64,000 nt of DNA from Hetaerina americana (Eukaryota; Arthropoda; Insecta; Odonata; Calopterygidae), in assembly GCA_022747635.1 (NCBI GenBank), contig JAKTNV010000003.1, positions 45,993,475 to 46,057,474 of the forward strand, given 5' to 3'. The position numbers and the translations under genes are program-made. Below, in pieces: positions 1 to 12,709 of the stretch; the stretch's first letter is position 1; each line of letters begins with the position of its first letter. Under the pieces are notes generated by a model. It saw only the letters and a program-made list of their open reading frames with translations, searched no databases and was not told the origin of the DNA.

Positions 1-690
1 ATCTGGCCTAATTGCAATATTCAGGTGCTACAATACGGTCATTAATGAAGCTCTCCAAATAATAACTGGGATACAGCCAATAATATTCTCAACAGAGGAA
101 AGAAGACTCAAGTCACGGATGAGGCAGATGGAAGAGGCTACTCAAAGAGATGTAACTTTGTCTCCAACTGAATAATGAAGCAGGAACAGGAGGGTTAAAG
201 GAGAGCATTTCCTGGAGAAATGGGAACGGAAAATATTAAAAAACGGGAAAATAACCAGACCAGAGAATTCCTACCTAGCGTGTAGGAAATAATGAGGCTC
301 AACTTTAAAACTTACAAAGAAATTATGCAAATTATAACAGTACACGGGTAGCTTAGATCATACCTCAAGAAAATAGGGACAAAAAAAGAGGGAATATGTG
401 AATGCACGATGGAGGAGGACACAGCAATACACAGAGTCCTTTATTGCCCAATTTATGCCGAGAAAAGATGCAAACTGGAAGCTATCCTTGGATATTTGCA
501 TTACATTCAACAAATTGGGAAATATCTACATGAGGAACCGATTACAAAAATATTGGATGGATTTACCAACAAACGATTAAGTGGGAACGGGAAGAATGAC
601 GGACAGGAATGGCATGTCACTTATATTTTGTAAAAAATTAACAAAATAAAAAAAACACAAAAATCAAATCAAACAAAATCAAGTTAACCA
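1..690 (+). mobile_element. R1-clade-like LINE, 3' end (decayed)
   Basis: Conceptual translation gives the region after the reverse transcriptase of an R1-type non-LTR retrotransposon. Near base 70 there is an ALQIITGIQPI-like stretch (the family has ALxxxxGxxPI here), followed by an ITVHG / RSYLKKIG block near 330-375. Then comes a cysteine-histidine knuckle at 396-455, reading CEC, a spacer, then HRVLYCP, typical of the R1 C-terminus. Stops and frameshifts break it at about 170 and 290, so it is not functional. The last 78 codons are open and end in TAA at 631-633, followed by an A-rich tail to about 690, as expected for a LINE 3' end. The element is cut by the window edge. Clade assignment is by motif recognition only; Jockey/LOA relatives are the alternative. 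Confidence 0.7.
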
Positions 691-1259
691 TTATAGGTAT
701 ACATTTCATGTCAGGGACTTATCTTTGTCTTATTTGAGTCTTCATTGGTTGCTCAGGGATGCTGCATCAATGATTCATAAGTGGGCATTTCAATGCAAGT
801 ACTACATTTTTTACTTTCTCATGTTAAACACAATGGTTATAAACAAACTTTATAGCCATGAAATTTTTGATTACCAGGTCGATCAGACAGAACACAGCAT
901 AAATCCAATGATTTTTACTCAAATAGAGTAAAGTGGTATGCATATTACAATGAAGACCAAGCAAACAAAGAAACAGGAGATTTGGTAAGAAAGCAGGCAG
1001 AATCATAAATTTAACACACAGCAGTCTGGGGGTATGGGTGAATTTTCCAGAGGTTAGACCCGGACTATGAGGTGCCGTAATTGAATAACCAGACTAGAGC
1101 TGCTGCCAGTGAATAGTGAGCTCACCCTGGCAGGTGTGAACAAGTCTGTACCTGTTGATGCTTCCTCGATCCTAAGCTTGATGGGCATGGTTGTATGCCC
1201 TTCAGTCTTGCTGCAGCAATCTCCCATTCAAGTCTTTGCACTAATATCTTGTTGCAAAA
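691..1259. other. No gene seen
   Basis: AT-rich spacer between a LINE tail and a mariner pseudogene. A slightly GC-richer stretch at 1020-1230 has no recognisable protein or tRNA-like signal on either strand. Confidence 0.5.
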
Positions 1260-2199
1260 ATGAAGAGAAATCAAATGAAGCAACAAGTTAACCTTAAGTT
1301 TCTTATGAAAGAGGGGAAAACTGGCACAGAAGCTCATTCCATGTTAAAGAAAGTGAATGCTTATTAAGCACACAAGTTTTTGAGTGGTTTAAAAGGTTTA
1401 AGGAGGTATGCCAAACAACTGAAGATGATCCATACCCTGGATGACCCTCAACATCAAAATTGGACGATAGCATCCAAAAAATTGGTAGATTAATCTGTGA
1501 AAATCATTGTCTGAGCATCCAAACTCTCGCTGATTAACAAAGCATGTGTCCAACAGACTTTGAATGAATCTTCTAACATGCATGAAGTTTACACAAAAAT
1601 GATGCTAAAACTTCTCACTCAGGAGCAAAAGAAATCAAAACCTCCAAGGAATCCCAAACTGACCACGGTAAAATAAAACAAAAATCGAGGAAATGAAAAT
1701 TCAACAACATGTTAGCTGTTCTTATTTGACGGGCACGAAATCGTCTACATTCACTGGGTCCCCAAAGGTCAGAGTCACTGAAGATTATTATGATGAGGTT
1801 CTGACTGCCCTTTATGAATAAAGTGAGCAGACAAAGGAATGATTTTTGGAAGAGCAATTCCTGGATGCTTCACCAAGATAATGCACTAGCCCATTCCACC
1901 TTGTCTAAGAAAACGCTACTCACAAAATACGGCATCACCATGTTGGACCACCCACTGTACTTATCCTACCTGCTCCCTTGGGACATCCTTTCCTAAGGTC
2001 AAATCTGAGCTTAAGGGGGACAAGATTTGACAGTGTAGTAGCGGTAAAAGCAGAAGCAACGGAGATTCACAACATCCTAACAGAAGTGGATTTTCAGCAC
2101 TGCTTTGTACAGTGGAAAACTTGTACGAAGCATTGTAGGGATCAGCAGGGAGAGTACATTGAAGGCTATGAATTTTCTAACATAATTTGTGATCATTGA
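1260..2199 (+). pseudogene. Mariner-like transposase pseudogene 1
   Basis: Tc1/mariner superfamily transposase remnant. The N-terminal helix-turn-helix part reads from the ATG at 1260: QQVNLKFLMKEGKTGTEA, then VFEWFKRFKE and EDDPYPG, all typical of mariners. The C-terminal catalytic part resumes near 1814: WMLHQDNALAHS holds the second catalytic Asp, and an Asp 34 residues further on (LLPWD, normally SPDLAPCD) holds the third, giving DD34D spacing. The ending GEYIEGYEF is close to the usual mariner C-terminus, with the stop at 2197-2199. The block that should carry the first Asp (GDETW) is missing: the translation passes from LTQEQK directly into a KPK-like segment near 1620-1700. At least three frameshifts and several stops are present. 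No terminal inverted repeats could be seen. Non-functional and old. Confidence 0.85.
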
Positions 2200-2789
2200 A
2201 ATGTTTTGTGGCCTTAATTTTAATTTAATTGCCATACCTCATACTTCACATCATGGTTGGTACCAAGTCAGATCACCAGTTAAGAAACTTTCTCTTCTAG
2301 ACATCCTCCTCCAAATTGCCAAATAACTAGTCCCTCAGTCCTCGAGATAACTAAAAAGGTTAAGCAATCATTTGTATAAGCAATCATTGTCGCAGACAAA
2401 TAATTAATTCAAGCAAAACCTTATGTTGAACCTCTTTTGAAAAACTTCATGGCCTGTACAATGAATTCAATGGCTAGTTCATGAAAATGTTAAAAATTAT
2501 ACTCCCTTCTCCAAAAGTAATTTTCAGCCAATGATTTTGAATGTGATTTACCATTGAAAAGTTAGATGAGATATTATTTCAATGCAATCTTGATGAAAGA
2601 AAAATGTTTCAGTCAGTTTATTTCATACCCTGCAAGCCACCACCCAGGTGTGTTGCAGGGGGTGGTTGCACACGACTACCATTGACCCAAAACACCCTTC
2701 CCTCTTAGTATGGTTGGACAACATTATTCTGATATCTCATTGTTGATTGGAAAAATGACATCTTAAATCTACCAAATCTGCACTTAATC
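2200..2789. other. No gene seen
   Basis: AT-rich DNA. A short imperfect repeat of CCACCCAGGTGTGTTGCAGG type at 2636-2680 is the only GC-rich patch. No coding or RNA signal recognised. Confidence 0.45.
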
Positions 2790-3400
2790 TATCAAATTAT
2801 ATTGACATGATCTTTCCCACCATAGTATGATGGGACTAATATTACTAATAACACACTTTCAACTTCATTGCTACAGATACGTCCTTCCAATTTATGCAAG
2901 AGATTCAATCGATAATTTAACCTTCGCTCCTTGAGTGATTCTTAATCTACATCCTCTAATAATTTTAAATACTACTCAGTTTGCCATTACAAATCTAGAT
3001 CCTCTATGCTGCAAGCAATCCAATTAAGCAAACAATGCAACTTCATGAGGATCCCATATACAAGTGATAGCAGCATATTCTAAATGAGACCTAATGAACA
3101 AAAGATAACATTGCTATTTAACCCTTCATCACATTTCCCCAACAATCCTAATAAATCCTAATTTTTTGTTAGCTTGTCCACATATTTCCCATTTGTGTCA
3201 CCCAGGAGAGAACGTGAGTAAGGGTACTGCCAAAGTATTTAATCAGGTCTACGCTTTTTGTTTTGGTGATCCTGATGCAGTGGGCATTTTGGAGGGAATG
3301 GTTTTTTTTTTCCAAAAACTCATCACTATGCACTTTTATAAGTTTACTTCTTATTGCCATTAGTTGCACCATCAAAGAGAACTTGTGCCTGCAACTAGTT
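2790..3400 (-). mobile_element. CR1/Jockey-type LINE reverse transcriptase remnant
   Basis: Read on the minus strand, the segment from about 3375 down to 3170 gives RITKTKSVDLIKYFGSTLTH followed by VLSW. This matches the conserved KYLGVTLTxxLSW block after the palm of CR1/L2/Jockey-type reverse transcriptases. Further down, 3100-2990 gives RSHLEYAAIT then WDPHEVAL and RGSRFVMAN. These correspond to the RSxLEYAxxVWDPH and QRRAARFV motifs that follow in the same families. Several stops and small indels interrupt it, and no polymerase active site is in the fragment. This is a 5'- and 3'-truncated fossil. The exact clade cannot be fixed from these motifs. Confidence 0.72.
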
Positions 3401-3789
3401 TGGGTGTTGCAACATGAAAATATCTAGATGAACCAATGAAGGCAATATTATAATTATTTACAAGCAATCTATATTTCTGTATAGCCTAAATATCCACCAA
3501 CATCTTTGCATAGCCTATTTCTTCTTCATTATCCTTGACCCCCATAATGCTATTTTTTTACCAAAATAATCCGAATAATCCAAAAAACTAAGATAAGATG
3601 GCCCAAGACATGCAGTTCAGGATGAGAACTAATCCCTACGATAGTCACAGTTGTAAAAGTTCTTCCTATATGAAGCATTCAAACTTGCCTTACTTGGAAC
3701 ATGCCTATAATGTGGACTTGCCAGTACATAATCAACTGTATTTCAGATTATATCCAGTGGGTCAACTCCTTCTTATAAGTGTCTTCCGT
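3401..3789. other. No gene seen
   Basis: AT-rich spacer between two LINE fragments in opposite orientation. Nothing recognised. Confidence 0.4.
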
Positions 3790-4585
3790 CAAGGTGAATG
3801 GCGAAGAAATTGACATGTCCCAATTCGCAGATTACATCACAGTAGTAGCAGAAACAGGAGGACATGTGAGCAACTCTGAATACTATAGACGAAGTAAGTA
3901 ATTCGAGATTATACAATGAGCATCAACAAGAAGAGCACTAAAATCTTTGTGGGTGGGAGGGAGAAGTTGAAGGTAGATATCACAAATCAAGAAGCAAAAC
4001 TAGAGCAAGTGGAATCATTCATATACCTGGGAGGCAATATAAGTTGGAATAGGAGAAGTTCAATCAACATCAAGCAAAGACTAGCTCAAGCTAAGAAGGC
4101 ACTCATGCAGAAGAGGTAACTTCTATGTTAATTCACCTTGGGTTGCAAATAAGGAGGCAGTCCATGAAAACGTTTGTACGGAGTATGGCACTTCATGGAT
4201 TATAGACATGAAACATTGGAAAAATGAACCAGTGAAAAAAAGAATCCTTTATAACATGGTGCTGGAGGAGAATGCTGAAGATTAAATAAACAAAGTAAGA
4301 AATGAGGAAGTCGATCCAGAGCAGAGGAAAGGACCATACTGAGAACTTAATGGCAAAAAGAACTAGATAGACTGGACACACCTTGAGGCACAATATAGTG
4401 GTTACAAGGAAAAATTGAAGGGAAGAGCCCACAAGAAAGACCAAGAGGCAAGTAAGACAGGAAAATTTATATAGGCTAGAAAACAGAAAAGTTTAAAGTG
4501 GGCTACAAAATTTACACTGAATAGAGGAGAATGGAGAGCTGCATCATTGGACTAGGATTTGAATACTGATGATAAGACTATGAAA
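3790..4585 (+). mobile_element. RTE-like LINE family B, 3' end
   Basis: C-terminal part of an APE-type LINE reverse transcriptase. It opens with VNGEEIDMSQFADYITVVAE, the motif C region, in which the catalytic FADD pair reads FADY. Then the thumb/connection region follows: KLEQVESFIYLGGNIS and NIKQRLAQAKKALM at about 3985-4110. The remaining 450 bases carry more of the C-terminal domain in broken frames. The last 30 bases before about 4580, ending with a GAATACTGATGATAA motif, match the reverse complement of 33395-33435, the 3' end of the minus-strand family B copy at 33.4-34.9 kb. The two fragments are therefore the same family and share a true 3' terminus. Truncated at the 5' side inside the RT domain; dead. 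Confidence 0.82.
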
Positions 4586-4794
4586 CAAATCCTGAATGGA
4601 ATATTATGATGGAAAACCAGTTTTATTTGAAAAATCCTACTACTTACTGCTTGCCCCTTCTATTGCTGTTTATCCTAATTTATAAGAACAAACATTCAAA
4701 AAGAATGAAAGTAGATAAGAAAATGCGGTGAAATCAGTAGTAGTAACACTTAATCAAAGTAATATACCTAAGGCTAGTTTATAGACAAAACTCA

Positions 4795-5010
4795 AGTAAT
4801 GCTAACCCTATTGGCAGGAGAAATTCAACTTGATGGTTGAGGGGTAGATTCCTTTCACTGAATCGCCATAAGTTCCCTAGCAAGATTGGGAAGTCAAAAA
4901 ATAACACAGCTTTGGAGAAACTGAGGGTGCCCAGAGACATGAACCAAAAAGAACCAATGCCTTTTGGCCATGAGTCTAATGCTCTTCATACTGAACTACC
5001 ACATCCCTAG
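4795..5010 (-). mobile_element. tRNA-derived SINE (family A), degenerate copy
   Basis: Reading the minus strand, the block around 4895-4945 resembles the body of the SINE at 31752-31995: the GTTCATGTCTCTGGGCACC, AGCT and ATTTTTTGACTTCCC segments align in order. The tRNA-like head is badly decayed. This is the most diverged copy I assign to the family. Confidence 0.5.
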
Positions 5011-7142
5011 AGCTATTTTTAAGGCATGACCAAATATTCTGAATTAATTAATTTCTGTGAATGGATTGGTGTGGTGGCTAGTTCCCATACTGGGGATCAA
5101 AAATTGAATGCTGGAATTTTCCAGAGGTATCCCAATCCCTCCTTGGGTGGAATTTGGAGATCAATTCAAGTGGAGTAGCGGGTTCATCAGATCAGATGTA
5201 AAATTGTGGACTACTAGGCATCTTTTGTTGAGTTGGCTTTTTTCAGTGCTGCGTTTCGTACCACCTTTTACCCCATTCTCTGAATATCAACCTATACCAA
5301 ATTACCCACTTACCCCCGATTACACCAATGGTCTCCACGGTCAGTTGCTTCATTTTACAACTACTACCATCTCCAATTGATTAAAGGCAAAGAAGATTAT
5401 ATCCTTTAGATATTTGCTAATTAAAGTTAATCACTTTCACAAATATGAAAAAAAAGATCAAGGGGTGGTTTAAGTTGTCTCAGGCTTTTTTTAAGTGGAC
5501 GTTTGTGTTTGCCCACTCCAATGACTCACCTCATGATATAACATTGTTCTAAGAAATTTAATCCCTGGCGTAATGTTAGAGATAGAACTAGAGATATAAA
5601 TGGATGGATGCAATGCAGTTGCTAAAATTCTTCTTTTTTACCATCAGTAGCTTATTTCTTAAGTCCTTGTAGCACAGCTTTCTTGTGACAATGAATGGTA
5701 TCATTGGTCACTAGTCTAAATCTCAAAGATTATGGAAGGCATGCATTACCATTCCCACTGGCAATGAACGACACATACATTGGATTTAAACTTTGATAAA
5801 TAGGCTACAGGTTGTTGATACCCATGAAGTTGTTGAAAACTCATGTTACTATAATAAGGTTGATGGAGAAGCTGCAGAATTTTGGTGATTTCAAACAAGA
5901 TTATCATAAAACTGCAGAAAATGGCACAAGAGCTGGCACTAAATAGACTATGACTAAAATGAGCTTCAGTGAAATAAAGAGTTAAATTGGAATAATAACT
6001 GCTTAAAAAAGTAATCAGAAAAATGTTTATATTATCATCACATGCACCTAAAAATTTGTACATTACAACTTTAATAGTGATTTATGACGCTTAAAATGAT
6101 TCACTTTCAAAGCCCTTCTTTGGCTTTCCTCCTGAAATGTATCAAACGCAAAAATGAACCTGGTGCAAATGGAACAGTCATTTCAGCTTTAAGTTTTAGA
6201 GACCATGTAAGCATGCCGTAGTAATACAAGGGGTAAGTATACAACTTTTCTTTATAAAAAAATTCATAATTAGCATTTAACGCCAACAAACATAAAAATG
6301 GCAGGAAGATCCTGGGCATAATCAGCTTGGGTCACAAAATTAGTGAACACTAAGCACAAAAACTTCCATTTCGTACTCCTTTTTTACAAAATTCAATGGA
6401 TAGCATTATCTCGATTGGCAAAGCAAAATGAGAAACTTAGGATTACAATAAAAGGTAATATCAATTTTAAGAACACAAGAGGATTGGCCTTAGGGTAAAA
6501 AACTATTTAAACGGCCTTGTTGCGTAATAAAACATTGTAATAAGAATATATTTTACCCTGTCGCTACAATCCCGCCAACAAAAGTTCGAACGCAGTACCT
6601 ACTCCTGAATTGGGTTAGGTGAATAAATCACTTAATAAAACACAACGAAACACTTAAGACGATTATGCCTGGCAGAGAGCCAATAAAGTATCATGCCTGA
6701 ACTACCAATTATAATCTAAATACACCAACACAATTCAAAATCCTAGATTTATATATACTTATAGACGAGTGGAATGGTATGAAATTATGACAAGCGCCCG
6801 CAACGCAAAAGCCGAGACAATAACACCGATCGAAAAACTCCAAGAATATTACACACCAAAACGAAAATTGGTACCCCAGATAAAAACCTAAATGAATTTA
6901 TTTATTTTTCTTCAAACTCATTCTAAATATTTGGTGATCATAATGACTGAATTGTATCGACCTCAACCCTCATGTTTACACTTCCAGAATCGAAGGTAAT
7001 ATGACGAACATGTTGTGACGATTCTAAGTGTTGCGCATTATATTTCGTTTACAACAATTCAATAAAAAAATGCACTTCAATGAACTGTGTAACATTCTTT
7101 TCACATTTAACAACACTGAAACTGGAAAATAATCTACGTTAC
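5011..7142. other. No certain gene; AT-rich
   Basis: No protein family recognised. On the minus strand there is a possible small exon with acceptor at about 6136 (TTTGATACATTTCAG before GAGGAAAGCC), and another at about 6580-6620 (acceptor CCCAATTCAG). These could pair with the candidate first exon at 7143-7170, but the reading frames do not join cleanly. The segment 5746-6063 is AT-rich and looks untranslated. Confidence 0.3.
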
Positions 7143-7170
7143 CTTTCTGGGCCTTGCCGATGACGAGCAT
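7143..7170 (-). other. Candidate first coding exon (weak)
   Basis: On the minus strand an ATG at 7170-7168 opens MLVIGKAQK and runs into a consensus-like donor, CAGAAAG followed by GTAACG, with GT at 7142-7141. The block 7143-7236 is richer in G+C and CpG than its surroundings. No downstream exon continues the frame convincingly and I do not recognise the peptide. Confidence 0.2.
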
Positions 7171-7236
7171 GACCGTAACAGCCTGGCGGGAGTGTTTACT
7201 TGTGGTGCCTATAGTGGAAATCGACTGCTTTTTCAT

Positions 7237-8485
7237 GAAATCACTAAATGCTATAAACCTATGGCTGATTTTTATTTTTGATTATGAAATTCGGACGCAT
7301 GGCAAGTTTAGAAATAACAATAATTACTGTATTTTAAATTTTGAATTCCACAATCGTTAGTCAACTTTTTCACCAATGCTGATATGAGAAATTCATGCAA
7401 ATAAATTTGAGATAACTTTCCACCATTGCGAGATATCCTTTGCACATAGTGAATATTCACAATAGCGAGAAACGGAGATGTTACCAAATTATGAGAGAAT
7501 CTTCGGCCAATCATTTCTGAAAAAAGAGAATATTTCTTGTCGCAGATTAATGTAAATTCGTCATTCATCCGTAAACACTGACACACAAGAAACTGAAAGT
7601 TTCTACCAAAGTAACGGTACGCCCAGCAGTGGTGTTGTTTCAGTATTGTGGCATAGTTATCCTAGGAATCGCATCAAAAATACAATTAATATGAGGGAAA
7701 CTAATATCATTTACAATTGGCCATCATTTGAGGTCCTCATAACAAAAATGGCCTGTCTAACATTTGTGTATGGGTTGCCATTTTATGCAGTATATTTCGC
7801 TCAATGATATCTAATTATAATAATTAAGGTATTTGCAAGAAATAATGAATTCATGGTTCTCAATGAAGATAAAATGTAACTGTGGTATTATCTTTTTAAA
7901 GTTAGGACAACAACATTTATAGTTGGAAGAAGTAAAGACATGACATAGAGGTAAGCGTGCAGAAGGCCAGTCTTCATACCTTGGCTAGATCCATGCTGAT
8001 ATCTTGTTCAGATACCAGGTCAAATTTTAGCAAGCGCCAAGTTAGATAAACTTAAACAGCAGAATGGCTATGGAAAAACGAGTGGAAGAGAAAAGGTTTT
8101 TAATGGGTTATCATATTTAGGCATCTTAATAGTTTTTATAATTGGGCAGAAGATACCTTTGTACTGTAACTCGAGCCATTTTCCATATCGAATCATGTTC
8201 CATATCAAAATTTTTTACTATTGCTTTTTAAGTATCTCCTTAATCAGCGTCTATTTATATACAATTAAAATGGTTTCATTTTATGCTAGCTCACCTATCA
8301 TATGGGGTGTCGTTAGTGTCCCATATAGTTTTCCTCGGTGGCAGAGGAAGGTTGACCTGTGGAGTTTTACTGTTATCGAAACTTGGTTATAAAGCTATTT
8401 AAATACAATTCCATTATAAAATCATGGCGCTTGAGCCGTAAACTGCAAAATCCCAAAAGCACTCAACAGATTGTCTGAATTCTAG
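7237..8485. other. No gene seen
   Basis: AT-rich spacer with no recognisable coding, RNA or repeat signal. Confidence 0.4.
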
Positions 8486-8568
8486 AGACGAGTACGGACG
8501 ACACGGATCCTCGAATTTCAGAGATCACAGAAATGTGAGACGGCTTGGCGCGCTCGGCTTTGACAGAC
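8486..8568 (+). other. Candidate internal exon (weak)
   Basis: An 83-base CpG-rich block starts right after an acceptor-like CTGAATTCTAG and ends at a perfect donor, GACAGAC followed by GTAAGT (GT at 8569-8570). One frame is open throughout, reading DEYGRHGSSNFRDH then RNVRRLGALGFDR. The polypyrimidine tract is poor. No neighbouring exon was found and the peptide is not recognised. Confidence 0.22.
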
Positions 8569-9869
8569 GTAAGTGATGGTCACCACCAACAGGGGCCATG
8601 AAAGAACTCCTAAAAATGTCAGCCAACTTGAAAAGGTGTGGAAAAAATTATGACGTAAAAGGAATTTATCGTCTTTGCTATGATGATCAGAGTCGGATTT
8701 GTAAGGGGGCAAAAGTGGCAACTACCGCATTTCCCCTTTCCAGATGGACCACCCTCGTTGCAATATTTTAATAATACTATACTCACAAAATAAACATTCT
8801 CTTAAAATGTCCTCTGTCATTTTATCGGGTCGGGACAATTACCTACTGATCGAAAAACTAATTTACTCTGCTAGCTTAAAAATTAGTTCACCACAAGCGA
8901 ATAAAAATGCATAAATCACCAAAAATGGAGCACAAAAATCGTTCACAAATAATTTGAATTTCAATAATGTTTCCCTGAGATCGACATATCAGGGGTTGCA
9001 TATTAATAAGAACATGTTTGGCGATACTCCAGCCTAAACATATTCTTGAACACCACCAAGAGGGCGCCCGCCACCAGATTAACAGCACTGGCTATGTTGT
9101 TTAATTATTTTAGATCAGAATTGCACATACCATCCGAAAGCAAGATACTGCTCGCGGTGGAATTGTCTGCCCGATGGCTGAATTACACTCTGACTTTTAG
9201 AATAAAAAGAGAAAACTATTTAGTTCATCATGCTTTGCTTTAATGCCTTGTTGGTTTATTATCTCCGTTACAAATACAAACCAAAGTAGCACATTTCGCA
9301 AATTTGGATTTTGAAGAAGAATATTTGTCTCTGGACCGAGAAGCCACTTCAAAATCTTTCTCCATCTCAGAGGCTTGTATCCAAAAAATTTCGAAAACAT
9401 TGATTCCTCCCCCATGAGCACAATTGGCTAACATGAGTCCAGGTTTGTGATCATAGTAAAGTGGGCCCTGTGGACAGAGGGGAAACGTCATCTTGCTTGT
9501 GCATACTATGCCTGCTCGGGCCCTGAGATATTTATTTCACTTGCAATGTCGCTCTAATAATGATAAGGAAGCTGCAATCGAGGGCAAGACAGAATAGGTT
9601 ACTGTGTCAATTATTCGGTGTGAATTTCATAAGATGTAGGTTCTTCCTTCACCTTTCGAACCATTCATAAAAATGATTACTGTTCCTTTGAATTGAAATG
9701 ATTATTTAGAAATGTTTCAATGAATAAGAATTTTGTTCGATCGGTTCACTTGATGGTACTAATTACAACTCTCCCTCTTTTTTCTTTTAAACAGCAAAAT
9801 CGTACCTCTGCAAAATAAAATGATGCACTTACAGCCCCATATAAGTTTCTTACCATACAAAACTAACAC
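8569..9869. other. No gene seen
   Basis: AT-rich DNA with no recognisable element. Short reading frames on both strands here show no family motif. Confidence 0.4.
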
Positions 9870-10480
9870 AACGTTTCCGAGTTGCATATATTGCCTATCT
9901 TGGATGTGTTTTGGACTAAGATTTAGGGATAGAAGAAAAATTGCGTTTGGCAAAGAGGCGTTTACAGGCAGGAGGAAGTTGATGACAGGGATCCAGAGTT
10001 TGGGTGTTAGGAAAAAATTAGTGAAAACTTTAATAGCGAGCGTGGTTTTGTAGAGCTTGGAAATTTGGTCGTTGGAACAAGATTTTACGCCTAGACAGGA
10101 GGCTTTTAAGACGCGGGAGTGGAGAAGGACGGAAAAAGTAAAATGCAAGGAACACATTGCAATGCAAATAATAAATGAAAGTTATGTGGTATAGTGGGGA
10201 AGGTAAAAGAATTGCTGACAGATATCTGTAGGCAGGAACGGTGAATGAAGAGAATTATGGAATGCAGAATACTGTGAGAAACGGGAGAGCATTAGGTAAA
10301 CAAGGAAAAAAAATAAGCTCTTAGGACGGGAGGCCGAAAGTATGTGGTATTATTGGTTTATTGGAGTGTAGAGTGTCAGGTTGTGTCTTGTCAGATGAAG
10401 CTAAGAAATATATCGATCAGCAGCCTCTGTCCATTAAAAACCTACCTTAATGGTAGATTGCCATAAAAATATTAAAGCGG
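9870..10480 (+). mobile_element. RTE-like LINE family A, 3' end
   Basis: Starts with AYLGCVLD (the YLGS region after the RT palm). It continues as IAFGKEAFTGRRKLMTGIQS and KKLVKTLIASVVL, then EKVKCKEH, which correspond in order to the C-terminal domain of the family A LINE at 48.8-51.9 kb. The 3' non-coding end, around GTCCATTAAAAACCTACCTT then GGTAGATT at 10430-10465, also matches the other family A copies, so the true 3' end is preserved. 5'-truncated, with stops in frame; dead. Confidence 0.8.
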
Positions 10481-10989
10481 CCTCGCATCGTAAAGGTATC
10501 CGAAAAACTTCATTTCGCGACGAACCAGCTAAGTTGAAGAATCAGCCGTGAAGAATCAGAACTCTCTTGCCTTGCTCGTCAGCTACAGGCAACCCCGCGA
10601 AGGATACACTTGAGAGACTCTTCACGAGCATTCTTGGAATGGTAAACAAATGCTTCATACCTCCGTTTTCGCCATCATGCTAAATATTGGGCAAACATTA
10701 TTGTAATTCACATCGGTAGACAAATTTAGAAATATATTTGATCTACGGTATATTGCCAAGGCAGAAAAAAATGAAAATAAGGCATTATTTGTACTTGAAC
10801 GTGGTATATATAAGTAGGTACCGTATTTGTCCAGAAAACCTAATCGTAATAAATGTTCCGAGTATCATCTATTAAAGGTGCCGTAGTGGCGTAACAACTT
10901 CCTCAGCGATGTTTAGAGAGAGGCGCGTAATACGTGATGCCTTAGCAGTTATGAGGAAAAATGTGGAACGAAATATAAAATATCATTAG
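10481..10989. other. No gene seen
   Basis: Spacer between two same-strand LINE fragments. The part at 10480-10660 is somewhat GC-richer but unassigned. Confidence 0.4.
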
Positions 10990-12060
10990 GAAGGATTTCT
11001 ATTCTAAGCTTTGTGGTATTTGAGAGGACAATCGACATGTAGAAATGACAAAAGCAATGGAAGCATTGACGACTGCAATGTAGAGGCATAGAAGAGTAAA
11101 CTGGAAGGATAGGAGACGTTATCGGAATCTACGCATGAATCAGACGGCTGAGACAAGGGTAACAATGTGGAAATTGGGGTGGATAGCGGCAGGTAGGGGA
11201 ATGAGACTGGGTTTTCCCTTATCGGCGGTACATTTCAACATATATGCTGAGGAAATAATAAGGGTGGATTGGGAAGGGCTTGCGCTCGAAACGGAAACGG
11301 GAGCCAAGTTGTTGATTAAGTCACGTATGCAGATGATGAAGCAGTACTCAGATAACCAATTGATTGCAGTTATTGTTGAGTGCATGTCTGAAGCAATGCA
11401 TGAAATATGAAATCAAAGTTAATCATACAAGAGCGAAGTAATGTGATTCCGAAGAAGTAGAGAGACTAAGTAAAAGATGAAAGAAGGATAGAATAAATAG
11501 AGTAGGCAGAGCAGTCCGCCTGTTTAAACAGTGACATGGAGGACAATGGGCGCATTATTGGGGACATTGAAAGAATAATAGCGAAAAAAGTATTTTTGAT
11601 TAGAAGAGAATTGATTAATGGTACCTTAAGTAAAGAAATAGCACTAATACGGAGCATAGTATTGCACGGATTCAAAACCTGGTCCTTAGGGGCAAAAGGA
11701 AGAGCTTAGATCAAAGCCTGTTGACATCCTGACATAGAATCTACTTTCGCTAGTACATTAGCCCGAGAGGAAGGCTAATTGACACATTGTAGAGAAAGCT
11801 TGTAGAGACGTTGTTGTGGAGAAGGCAGAAAAAATTGGGTGGAGAAAATGTTGACTGGTAGGGAGACGTTGAAGGCTCTGTTAAAAGGGAAAGGTTTTAC
11901 AATCTGTTTCTTAATTGGTGAAGTGGAAGGAAGAGAACAGGCTTTGTTGCCTGCATTAAAACAAGGCGAACGTATAAAGAACTGAATATGGAAATAATGC
12001 AGTGCAAGAAAAATGAAGTTCACGACGCAGCCTAAAATAGTTGGTAGGAAGAGTCCAAAA
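10990..12060 (+). mobile_element. RTE-like LINE family C, RT and C-terminal fragment
   Basis: Contains VNWKDRRR, then RMNQTAETRV and GRGMRLGFPLSAVHFNIYAEE at 11135-11260. These correspond to the NWxDRR, LYxNQTA and GxRQGCPLSPxLFNIY blocks around RT motif B. The next motif (FADD) is lost in a rearranged stretch near 11320-11350. Then MEDNGRIIGDIER and AMAKKVFLIRREL give the YLGSxxxxNG / RIxxAKxAF connection region, followed by a broken C-terminus to about 12060. The connection motif differs from family A (ExNG type rather than DQDG type), so I treat it as a separate family. Truncated and full of stops. Confidence 0.75.
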
Positions 12061-12226
12061 CCGACTTTTAATAAGAATATTACCCTTGATTGATACTATA
12101 AAGGGATGCGAATCCCAACAAAAAGGTTATTGTCAGCATGTAGATTATATAGATTATGTAGATAGCTAATGAATTTATTTGGAACCTCCGGCGTAACTTT
12201 ATGAAATTAACATAACATATTAAAAT

Positions 12227-12340
12227 GAAATTAAATTATTGACTTTGTAATTCCTCACCGTTTGTGTGAAATTGACTTCGTGGGATTGATTTTGTAATTC
12301 AGCACAAGTGGGTTGAATTACAAAGTCAATAATTTCATTT
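12227..12340. repeat. Inverted repeat, about 27-base arms
   Basis: GAAATTAAATTATTGACTTT at 12227 with TGTAATTC after it is matched in reverse complement at 12315-12340, with a 61-base loop. The flank at 12192-12220 (CGTAACTTTATG...) is also found before the second inverted repeat, at 12652-12675. The two structures therefore look related, perhaps a small foldback/MITE family. Confidence 0.7.
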
Positions 12341-12709
12341 CATTTCAATAGCTAACGAATGTCGGTCTGACGAAGCAAAATTGAAGATGTAAAAAAATGT
12401 ACCGCTTCTCACATTACTCTTTGGAAAGGAAAATTGGACATTGTTTAATAAGTATACATGTCCACTAAACGCGGTGGTTTAGGTACTTTGGGATTGCTTC
12501 TGCTGATAATTGGAGTGTAAGGTTGAAAAATGAGTTGGTCATGACAAAATGAGGAGTGGATGCACCACTAATTGATAAATATGAAGTACGTGTGCTTCGC
12601 TGGTTTGTTCTTGTTGAGAAAATTGATATATTCGTAGATGGTTTGAGACGTAACTTTATGGAATCGATTCATATTGGAAATTAAATAATATTAACTTTGT
12701 GATTCCAAC

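Noticed and set aside
5746..6063. 105-codon open frame on the minus strand
   Set aside because: AT-rich composition, no family motif, and no GC rise; looks like an untranslated or random frame.
9759..10157. 132-codon open frame on the minus strand, the longest left of the LINE nest
   Set aside because: It lies antisense to the family A LINE C-terminal domain, which explains the sequence on the plus strand.
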